From positions 1 to 64,000 of the forward strand of contig PKFB01000043.1 of NCBI GenBank assembly GCA_002919305.1: a DNA stretch of 64,000 bases. Direction: 5' to 3'. The translations under genes and the position numbers were made by a program. The notes under the pieces were generated by a model. That model did not search any database and was not told the DNA's origin. It saw nothing but the letters and a program-made list of their open reading frames with translations. Shown here in pieces: positions 44,995-52,277 of this stretch (the stretch's first letter is position 1; each line of letters starts with the position of its first letter). The stretch is from Actinomycetales bacterium (GTDB lineage Bacteria; Actinomycetota; Actinomycetes; Mycobacteriales; Micromonosporaceae).

Positions 44995-46913
44995 TGGCTG
45001 CCCTGCCTGATCGCCCGCTCCGCTTCGATCCCCCCACCGGCCGGCTCGATGACCTGGTGAAGGTGGCTGCCCGCCGTTGGCCGGACACCCCCGCGATCGT
45101 GGCGCCCGGCACCAGGATCACGTTCGCGGAGCTGGACACCCAGGTCAGTCGGGTAGCCGCGGCGTTGCGTCAACTGCTGGGGCCCCGATCCGCCACCGTC
45201 GCGATCGGCTCCTCTTTAGAGCCTGAATTCGCGATCGCCTACTTCGCGGTCAGTCGTGCCGGGTACCGGATCGCGCCGGTGATCCCACTGCTGCCGGAAG
45301 AACCGCTGTATCACGTGTTGTCGACTTGCCGCGCCAATCTGGTGTTGGGTATCCCCCTGGTGGCCTCGCGGGTCTCCCTGATCCGTGACCGGTTACCCGA
45401 CCTGCTGGGCGTAGCACCGCTGACCGCCGACCGGCATCCTGCCGCTGACCTGCCGAGCCTGCCCGACATGGTGCTCGACGGCGGCTCCGGAGGCCGGGGA
45501 GGGCCACCGGCGGGCGCTAACGGTGATCCCCAGGACACGATCGCCTGTGTCCAGTTCACCAGCGGCACCACCGGGCTGCCTAAAGCGGTTCTGCTCACCC
45601 ACGGCAACTTGACCGTGAACGCCTGGCAGATGGCCGAGGCCCATGACCTCACCTCCGAGTCGGTGACCCTCAACCACCTGCCGACCTACCATCCGATGCA
45701 CCTGACCTCGGCGGTGTTCGCCGGCGCTACCCAGGTTCTGTGTCCTGACCCGGACCCGGTGGCCGCGTTCGCTGAGGCGGACCGGCACGGCGTGACGCAC
45801 TACTACTCACTGCCGGTACGCCTGGCTCGGCTGGCCGAGGATCCTCGTTTGGCCGACATCAAGCCCCGCACGGTACGCGTGGTGCTGTCGGGCGGCTCGG
45901 CGTTGGCCCCCGAGGCGGCGCGGACCTTGTCAGCCCAACTCGGGGTGCCCGTCATCCAGGGCTACGGCTTGGCGGAGACGTCACCGCTGACCCACTCTGA
46001 CTCCCCCGATGACCCGCATCCTGGCAGCGTCGGTGGCGTCGTACCGCAGACCGAGTGCCGGATTGTGGACATTGAAACCCGCGTACCTCTGGATCCCGGG
46101 GTCAAAGGCGAGGTCCAGGTCCGGGGCCCGCAGGTGATGGCCGGTTACCTGGACCCCGAGCATCCCGATAAGCCTGTTCCGGCGGTGGACGCCGACGGAT
46201 GGCTGTCCACAGGGGACGTCGGTTACCTGGACCAGGACGGCCGACTGTACCTCGTGGACCGCATCAAGGACGTCTACAAGTACGACAACTGGCTGGTGTC
46301 ACCGGCCGAGATCGAGCTCGTGCTCGCCAGCCACCCCGCCGTGAGTGAATGCGCGGTGGTGGATACCCCCGCGGGGGTCCACGGTTCGGTTGGACACGGT
46401 TTCGTCGTCCTCCGGCCGGAGGTGCCTCCACCGTCTCCCCAGGAGCTCGCCGAGTACGTCAACTCGCGCGTGCCCTACTACCAGCGGTTGGACGCGGTGA
46501 CAGTAGTGCCGATCATCCCCCGCTCCGGCGCCGGCAAGGTACTGCGCCGCGTTCTGCGTGAATCCCTGACCCAGGACAACACCGCTTCCGGCTCCACCCA
46601 GCAAGGAGGATCCACGATGGTCACACTGCTGAACCGGTTCACGCTGCATGTCGACGGCGAGGAGTTCGAGCGCGTCTTCGCCGCCAGCTCTCTGTTCATG
46701 CGTCAGCAGCCGGGCTTCATCCGGCACCGCCTGGTCCGTTCCCTGCGGGATCCCAAGGTCTACGTCAACATCGCCGAGTGGGAGTCCCCCGAACACCACA
46801 TGCGGGCGGTCCGCAGTGACCAGTTCCAGGTTCACATTCAGGAGCTGGCGAAGGTCGCCACCGCTGACCCCGCGCTCTACGCGACGGTGCAAGAGGTCGA
46901 GGTCGAGGGATGA
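44991..46913 (+). CDS. Acyl-CoA ligase fused to an antibiotic-biosynthesis monooxygenase (ABM) domain
   Basis: A 640-residue two-part protein. Residues 1-530 form an adenylate-forming acyl-CoA ligase: FTSGTTGLPKAVLLTHGNL near 187-206, GYGLAETSPL, STGDVGYLDQDGRLYLVDR, and the catalytic lysine region RSGAGKVLRR. Residues 543-640 form an ABM domain (LLNRFTLHV, QQPGFIRHRLVRS, AEWESPEHHMRAV) of the cofactor-free quinone-forming monooxygenase or cyclase type. The linker is only about 12 residues. An in-frame ATG at 46617 with AAGGAGG 7 nt upstream could start the ABM domain alone. The ligase may activate an aryl or fatty acid, a starter or a released intermediate; its substrate is unknown. Confidence 0.88.
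   Translation: MMAALPDRPLRFDPPTGRLDDLVKVAARRWPDTPAIVAPGTRITFAELDTQVSRVAAALRQLLGPRSATVAIGSSLEPEFAIAYFAVSRAGYRIAPVIPLLPEEPLYHVLSTCRANLVLGIPLVASRVSLIRDRLPDLLGVAPLTADRHPAADLPSLPDMVLDGGSGGRGGPPAGANGDPQDTIACVQFTSGTTGLPKAVLLTHGNLTVNAWQMAEAHDLTSESVTLNHLPTYHPMHLTSAVFAGATQVLCPDPDPVAAFAEADRHGVTHYYSLPVRLARLAEDPRLADIKPRTVRVVLSGGSALAPEAARTLSAQLGVPVIQGYGLAETSPLTHSDSPDDPHPGSVGGVVPQTECRIVDIETRVPLDPGVKGEVQVRGPQVMAGYLDPEHPDKPVPAVDADGWLSTGDVGYLDQDGRLYLVDRIKDVYKYDNWLVSPAEIELVLASHPAVSECAVVDTPAGVHGSVGHGFVVLRPEVPPPSPQELAEYVNSRVPYYQRLDAVTVVPIIPRSGAGKVLRRVLRESLTQDNTASGSTQQGGSTMVTLLNRFTLHVDGEEFERVFAASSLFMRQQPGFIRHRLVRSLRDPKVYVNIAEWESPEHHMRAVRSDQFQVHIQELAKVATADPALYATVQEVEVEG
46603..46619 (+). promoter_or_regulatory. Internal ribosome binding site and ATG before the ABM domain
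   Basis: AAGGAGG at 46603-46609 is followed after 7 nt by ATG at 46617, in frame with the fusion gene (codon 543). It is as strong as any Shine-Dalgarno site in the cluster and lies exactly at the domain border. Confidence 0.7.
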
Positions 46914-47659
46914 GCGAAGCGCCCGCGCGGAACACGGTGAGCCTCGCGGGCGGTTGGGCGCTGGTGGCGGGTGCGACCGGAAAGGTGGGCGCCGCCGTCG
47001 CCAGCGCCCTGGCTGCCCGAGGTATGAATCTGGTTCTTCACACCGGTCGCCGCCATGAGGTGGTCACGGCGACGGCGGAGGCTCTGGCCGACAAGTACGG
47101 CGTCGCCACCGTCCCCGTCACCGCGGACCTGACCGACCCCGCCGGGTTGGAGCGACTCAACCGCTCCCTGACGGACGCAGGGGTGGAGCGGCTGGATGTC
47201 CTTATCAACTGCGTCACCGGCTTCGACGGACGCCCGCGACAGATCGACGACCTGTCGATCGAGGAGTTTCGACAGGTGGTCGAGGCGGATCTGGTCGTGC
47301 CGTACGGGTTGGTACGGACCCTGCTGCCGCTGCTGGCTCGAGCCGAAGGCGCCCGGGTGGTGTTGCTCAGCTCGTTGGCTGGTCTACGAGGCCGGCCAGG
47401 GGCGGCGCACCTGTGTGCCGCCAAGGCCGGGCTGACCGGCTTAGCGCTGGCGTTGTCCCGGGACCTGGCTGAACAGCGCGTCACCGTCAACCTGGTCGCG
47501 CCCGGCCCGATCCAACCCCCGGACGCGCCTGCCCTGCCGCTGCCCCCGGGCGTGGTCGCCAACTCGCCCGACGAGGTCGCCGACGCCGTGGCGCTGTTCG
47601 CCGGTCTGAAGGCACCGGTGACCGGTCAGACCCTCATCGTCAACGGCGGCCTACCTTGA
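46910..47659 (+). CDS. Short-chain dehydrogenase/reductase lacking the catalytic tyrosine
   Basis: A 249-residue Rossmann protein. The cofactor loop is GATGKVGAAVA and the serine motif is LLSSLAGLRGR. The catalytic Tyr-x3-Lys is replaced: the sequence AAHLCAAKAG has Leu168 where Tyr is expected, while Lys172 is kept. It may therefore have lost classical reductase activity and act as a cyclase helper, or use another acid. ATG 46910 overlaps the fusion gene stop (ATGA). Confidence 0.85.
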   Translation: MSEAPARNTVSLAGGWALVAGATGKVGAAVASALAARGMNLVLHTGRRHEVVTATAEALADKYGVATVPVTADLTDPAGLERLNRSLTDAGVERLDVLINCVTGFDGRPRQIDDLSIEEFRQVVEADLVVPYGLVRTLLPLLARAEGARVVLLSSLAGLRGRPGAAHLCAAKAGLTGLALALSRDLAEQRVTVNLVAPGPIQPPDAPALPLPPGVVANSPDEVADAVALFAGLKAPVTGQTLIVNGGLP

Positions 47660-47670
47660 GGAGGTCCCCC

Positions 47671-48462
47671 ATGTCATCCCCAACCCCCACCCCGACCCCT
47701 CACATCCAGGAGCCGAACCTTTCGGGCCGAGTCGCGCTGGTGACCGGTGGCTCTCGCGGCCTGGGCCGGGCGATCGTCCACCGGTTGTGCCGCTCCGGCG
47801 CCCATGTCCTGGTGAACTATCAGCGCAACGAGACGGCCGCTCAGCAGGTAGTCGAGGAGGTGGCTGACACCGCGGGCACGGCCACAGCGATCCGTGCCGA
47901 TGTCTCCTCTCCCGATGAGGTGCGTTCCCTGCTGGACACGGTGGCCCAGCAGCACGGACGCCTGGACATCTTCATCCACAACGCGGCCACATTCCGCCCT
48001 ATGGAGGCGGCCAACGTCGACTTGGACGTCTTCTACGCCGAGCAGGCGTTGGCGCTCAACCCGCTGCTGGTCGGCGCCCCGCAGCTGGCGAAATTGATGG
48101 AGGGCGGGGGCCGGATCATCGCCATCTCCGGAAACGGCGCCTCCGAGGTGGTCCCAGGGTATGTGGCGCCCGGCGTGGCCAAGGCCGCGCTGGAGGCCCT
48201 GGTCAGGTACCTGGCGGTGGAGTTCGCGCCCCGCGGCATCAGCGTCAACGCGGTGGCCACCGCCATGTTGGACAAAGACGATGACCCGCGTCGCGGTCAC
48301 ATGCGTGACCTGATGACCATGCTGGCCGCGCGTACCCCCGCCGGACATTTGAGCCGCCCTGACGATGTCGCCAACGCCGTGGTGTGGCTGTGTGGACCGG
48401 CCACCGACTGGATCCACGGACAGGTGGTGTTGGCCGACGGCGGCTTGGGGCTGCGGGCCTGA
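47671..48462 (+). CDS. SDR with FabL-like enoyl reductase features
   Basis: A 263-residue short-chain dehydrogenase. The cofactor motif is VTGGSRGLG. The active site reads Tyr164-x6-Lys171 (GYVAPGVAKAALEAL), the spacing of enoyl-ACP reductases FabI/FabL rather than Tyr-x3-Lys. The following VRYLAVEFAPRGISVNAV and RTPAGHLSRPDDVANAVVWL resemble Bacillus FabL closely. It may reduce an enoyl or quinone-type double bond. ATG 47671 was chosen over 47656 because of GAGGAGG 6 nt upstream. Confidence 0.82.
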   Translation: MSSPTPTPTPHIQEPNLSGRVALVTGGSRGLGRAIVHRLCRSGAHVLVNYQRNETAAQQVVEEVADTAGTATAIRADVSSPDEVRSLLDTVAQQHGRLDIFIHNAATFRPMEAANVDLDVFYAEQALALNPLLVGAPQLAKLMEGGGRIIAISGNGASEVVPGYVAPGVAKAALEALVRYLAVEFAPRGISVNAVATAMLDKDDDPRRGHMRDLMTMLAARTPAGHLSRPDDVANAVVWLCGPATDWIHGQVVLADGGLGLRA

Positions 48463-48506
48463 GGGCGTCGCCCACCGAAAACAGCCACCAGAGAAAGGAC
48501 GAGTCA

Positions 48507-49724
48507 GTGGACACCTACGAGGTGGATGTTTGTGTGGTTGGCGGCGGCCCCGGTGGTATGACGCTGGCGCTGCTGCTGGCCCGTTCCGGCATCCGGGTCG
48601 CGGTGGTGGAGCGCAGTCGCACTTTCGAGCGTGACTACCGCGGGGAGATCCTCCAACCGGGCGCCATGACGCTGCTGGACGAATTAGGGATCCTGGGCCC
48701 GGCGCGCGCACGCGGCGGGTACCCGCTCGGCCGTTTCCAACTCATCGAACACGGCCGTGTGTTGATGAACATCGACTACGCCCAGCTGCCTAAACCCTTC
48801 GACTTCCTGTTGAGCATCCCGCAGCGGCACATCCTGGAGGAGCTGCTGGCGGCGTGCGAGAAGGAAGCCACCTTCACCTACTTGCCAGGCCGTTCGGTCT
48901 CGACGCTGCTCACCGAAGGCAAGAGGGTCACGGGGGTGACCGCGGGCAGCGGGGAAAACCAGGTAACCGTACGCGCGTCGTGGGTGGTAGCCGCCGACGG
49001 CCGGTACTCCAAGGTACGCCGGTTGGCGGGTATCGAGTTCGATCGCATGGACGTCTTCGAGCATGACGTGCTCTGGTTCAAGATCCGTCAGCCGGGGCGG
49101 TCCAGTCACGACGTGCGAGTGGTCCGCGCCAACGGCAACCCCGTTTTGATCTTCGACTCCTACCCGGAGCGGGTGCAGATCGGGTGGACCCTCCCTCATG
49201 GCCGGTACCGCGAGATCGCTCAGCAGGGTTTCGACGCGGTCAAGCGGCAGATCCTGCCGGCCGTGCCGGAGTACGCCGACGCTATCGAGGAACAGATCAC
49301 CGGCATAGGCGACCTGTCTCTCCTCGACGTATTCGGGGGGTACGCACGGGAATGGGTGCGGGACGGGCTGGTGCTCATCGGTGACTGTGCCCACACTCAC
49401 GCTCCGATCGGGGCGCAGGGGATCAACTTGGCCATCCAGGACGCGGTGATCGTGCACCCGATGCTGGTCCGGGCGGTCCGGGCCGGGCTGACCTCCGCCT
49501 CCGCGTTGGAGGAGTACCCCCGGGTACGTCGCCCCGACATCGACCGAGTGATGACGCTGCAGATCCGCCAGGCCAAGGCGATGCTCTCCAGCAGCGGTCG
49601 GCTGGGAACCGCGATCCGCCCAGTGGTGGCCAAGCTGCTGGCCTACACCCCGCTGTACGCCAAGATCCTGCAGCAAATCGCGTACGGACGACCGGTCCGC
49701 GTCGCCACGGAGTACTTCCAATGA
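48507..49724 (+). CDS. FAD-dependent aromatic monooxygenase (PHBH fold)
   Basis: A 405-residue flavin hydroxylase. It shows the N-terminal VVGGGPGGMTLALLLARSG, the central DG-type motif VVAADGRYSKVRRLAG, and the C-terminal FAD motif GLVLIGDCAHTHAPIGAQG. Such enzymes hydroxylate or rearrange aromatic polyketides using NAD(P)H and oxygen. The frame opens upstream at 48384, but GTG 48507 with AAGGA before it gives the proper N-terminus. Its stop overlaps the cyclase start (ATGA). Confidence 0.92.
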   Translation: MDTYEVDVCVVGGGPGGMTLALLLARSGIRVAVVERSRTFERDYRGEILQPGAMTLLDELGILGPARARGGYPLGRFQLIEHGRVLMNIDYAQLPKPFDFLLSIPQRHILEELLAACEKEATFTYLPGRSVSTLLTEGKRVTGVTAGSGENQVTVRASWVVAADGRYSKVRRLAGIEFDRMDVFEHDVLWFKIRQPGRSSHDVRVVRANGNPVLIFDSYPERVQIGWTLPHGRYREIAQQGFDAVKRQILPAVPEYADAIEEQITGIGDLSLLDVFGGYAREWVRDGLVLIGDCAHTHAPIGAQGINLAIQDAVIVHPMLVRAVRAGLTSASALEEYPRVRRPDIDRVMTLQIRQAKAMLSSSGRLGTAIRPVVAKLLAYTPLYAKILQQIAYGRPVRVATEYFQ

Positions 49725-50575
49725 CGAAGGCTGATCTGTCGACGCCGATCGCCTCCCCGCGCTCGGCGCCCGACCCGTTGTCCCCGCTCCCTCTGCTCGC
49801 GTCGAGAATCATCGATCTGTCCTCACCGGTCGACGCCGACTACTGGGAACCCGACCCGGTCAGCCACGAGATCATGACCCCTCGCCAAGGCGCCGAGCAC
49901 TGCGCTAGCGAGATGCGCACGCACTTCGGTATGGAGCTGTCACCGGACGAGTTCCCGGATGGGGAGTTCCTCAACAACGATTTCCTGACCCTGTCCGCGC
50001 ACACCGGGACGCACGTGGATGCGCCGGCCCACTACGGCTCCCGAGGGCCGGATGGTCCGCCCCGCACCGTTGACCAGCTCCCGCTGGAGTGGTTCATCGG
50101 CCGCGGGGTGCTGCTGGATCTGCGGTCCGCGCCGCCTGGAACCGTCGACGCCGAGGTGCTTCAGGAGCGACTCCGCGCTATCGGCCACACCTTGAGCCCG
50201 GGTGAGATCGTCCTGCTCCACACCGGCGCCGACCGGTGGTTGGGCACCCAGCGATACTTCACGGAATTCGTCGGTCTGGATAAGTCGGCCACCGCGTTCC
50301 TGCTCGATCAAGGGGTACGCGTGATCGGGACGGACGCGTTCAGCCTGGATGCGCCGTTCACCCACATCATCTCCGAGTACCGCCGTACCGGGGACCGCGC
50401 CGTGTTGTGGCCGGCGCATGTCCTCGGACGCAGCCGGGAGTTCTGTCAGATCGAACGTCTGGCCAATTTGTCCGCGCTCCCGGCGCCCACCGGGTTCACG
50501 GTCATCTGTCTCCCCGTGAAGATCGCCCGGGCCGGCGCTGGATGGGCCAGGGCGGTGGCGGTTCTGGATAGCTGA
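49721..50575 (+). CDS. Cyclase-family protein (kynurenine-formamidase fold)
   Basis: A 284-residue metal-dependent enzyme of the PF04199 cyclase family. The metal-binding motif HxGTHxDxPxH is seen as His94-Thr-Gly-Thr-His98-Val-Asp100-Ala-Pro-Ala-His104. LDLRSAPPGTVDAEVL and VLLHTGADRW follow. Relatives occur in anthracycline-type clusters, where they are thought to close a later ring. I infer a ring-closure or hydrolytic role. The start is translationally coupled to the monooxygenase. Confidence 0.86.
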   Translation: MTKADLSTPIASPRSAPDPLSPLPLLASRIIDLSSPVDADYWEPDPVSHEIMTPRQGAEHCASEMRTHFGMELSPDEFPDGEFLNNDFLTLSAHTGTHVDAPAHYGSRGPDGPPRTVDQLPLEWFIGRGVLLDLRSAPPGTVDAEVLQERLRAIGHTLSPGEIVLLHTGADRWLGTQRYFTEFVGLDKSATAFLLDQGVRVIGTDAFSLDAPFTHIISEYRRTGDRAVLWPAHVLGRSREFCQIERLANLSALPAPTGFTVICLPVKIARAGAGWARAVAVLDS

Positions 50576-50619
50576 CGGTTGCCGGTCAACCGGCCGGTGT
50601 TCGCACAGAGAGGGTGAAG

Positions 50620-51600
50620 ATGCAGATACGCAAACTAGGCGCCACCGGTCCGGCAGTTTCCGCGATCGGTGTGGGCTGCATGGGCATGGCCGGTTCATAT
50701 GGGCCTGTCGACGAGGATGAGGCGGTAGCCACGATCCACCACGCGCTCGACCTGGGCATCACCTTCTTCGACACCGCTGACTTCTACGGCCCCGGAACCT
50801 CTGAGCAGATTCTGGGGCGTGCCCTGCGTGGGCGGCGGGAAGCAGCGGTGATCGCCAGCAAGACCGGCCTGCGGTTCGGCCCTGACGGCCCATATGTCGA
50901 CGGCAGCCCCGAGTACGTCACCAGCGCCGTGGACGAGTCGCTGCGTCGGCTCGGCGTGGAGTATCTCGACCTGTATTACCTGGCGCGGATCGATCCCGCG
51001 GTCCCCATCGAGGAGACGGTGGGTGCCATGGCGGAGCTGGTGAAAGCAGGCAAGATCCGCGCTATCGGGCTGTGCGAGGCCTCCCCGCGCAGTATTCGGC
51101 GTGCCCACGCGGTCCACCCGGTGACCGCGTTGCAGACGGAGTACTCGTTGTGGGAACGGCATGTGGAGGCCGAGATCCTGCCGACACTGCGGGAGCTGGG
51201 GATCAGCCTGGTGGCCTATCGGCCGCTCGGCAGCGGTGTACTGGCCAGTGGGGTCACGCTGGTGAACTCCCTTCACGAGGGCGACTGGCGTCGGGGAGAC
51301 CCTCGACTGCAGGGCGAGAACCTGTCGCGCAACGCCGCCTTGGTGGAGGCGCTGGCGCAGGTGGCCTCCGAACGCGGTGTCACCCCTGCCCAGGTCGCCT
51401 TGGCCTGGGTGTTGGCTCAAGGCAACGACATTGTGCCGATCCCGGGGAGCAAGCGCCGCACCCACGTCGCGGAGAACGCCGCTGCGGTTGATCTCAAGAT
51501 TTCCGACAATGACCTATCCCGGCTGTCCGAGATATTCGCTGCTGGGGCGGTGGGCGATCGCTATCCAGAGCATCTGCTTCAGATGATCGATCGCAGTTGA
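50620..51600 (+). CDS. Aldo/keto reductase with altered catalytic histidine
   Basis: A 326-residue TIM-barrel oxidoreductase. Catalytic Asp51, Tyr56 (DTADFYGPG) and Lys81 (ASKTG) are present. The usual His of the YYQHRVD motif is Ala122 (YYLARID), which may lower carbonyl reduction. The NADPH site near IPGSKRRTHVAENA is conserved. ATG 50620 has GAGAGGG upstream; GTG 50614 is an alternative. It is the last gene of the tailoring operon, followed by a terminator. Confidence 0.88.
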   Translation: MQIRKLGATGPAVSAIGVGCMGMAGSYGPVDEDEAVATIHHALDLGITFFDTADFYGPGTSEQILGRALRGRREAAVIASKTGLRFGPDGPYVDGSPEYVTSAVDESLRRLGVEYLDLYYLARIDPAVPIEETVGAMAELVKAGKIRAIGLCEASPRSIRRAHAVHPVTALQTEYSLWERHVEAEILPTLRELGISLVAYRPLGSGVLASGVTLVNSLHEGDWRRGDPRLQGENLSRNAALVEALAQVASERGVTPAQVALAWVLAQGNDIVPIPGSKRRTHVAENAAAVDLKISDNDLSRLSEIFAAGAVGDRYPEHLLQMIDRS

Positions 51601-52277
51601 GTGTCGATCCGACGTGGCTCTCGCCCCGGCGACGTCGACTCACTCGCCATACTCAAGCCAATAGGGAGTAGATGACCTAGAGAGCAAATGATCATCTCGA
51701 TAGCTTCATGATCACATCGCCATGAGGAATGGATGGGGGGAGGATGTCAGTCCTCCCCCCATCTTCATGGCGTGAAACACTTCACACCAGTCAACTCGAG
51801 AAGTAATGCGAGGTTTTTTCAAAAATATCCACTGACCGGAACCTGACACCGCGTAACACATAGCCAGCCATCGATGACACGCTCGGTTTTAGATCCCGAA
51901 TATCGGCCGCACCCCTGGACGCAAACGACGCAGCACCACCCAGTCACAAATCCCAGGAACGCCGATCAGAGCCACTAAAAGCGCTGGTCATCAGCGCATT
52001 CGCACATGTCCCCACGGACCCCATCCCGCACCTCATCACGAATTGCCGACACCCAGAAACGACCCGTATTTCAGTCCGAATAGTTCTATTACGACACGTT
52101 TTGATACCCCTAAACAGCTGAATTACCGGTCTAATCCCAAGTTATGAGGCAATGTTCGTTTTGTCCGTAGGACAGATTTGGGAATGCATTTCCTTCTTGG
52201 ATCATCTTAGGGGTTGCTCTGCCATGGGGTGCCCTGTATGTTTTCCTTCGCGGGGGAACTCTGCAACGGGGGTATCT
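51601..52277. other. Terminator and SARP promoter region, no gene
   Basis: A 677-bp gap, AT-richer than its neighbours. It contains the terminator at 51732-51763 and the SARP upstream region. The SARP frame is open back to 52152, but without a good start. A small inverted repeat TGTCC-GTA-GGACA lies near 52162-52174. No other gene seen. Confidence 0.5.
51732..51763 (+). terminator. Intrinsic-type terminator of the tailoring operon
   Basis: A perfect 13-bp stem (GATGGGGGGAGGA at 51732-51744 with 51751-51763) with a 6-base loop, followed by TTCATGG. It lies about 130 bp after the AKR stop. Confidence 0.8.
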
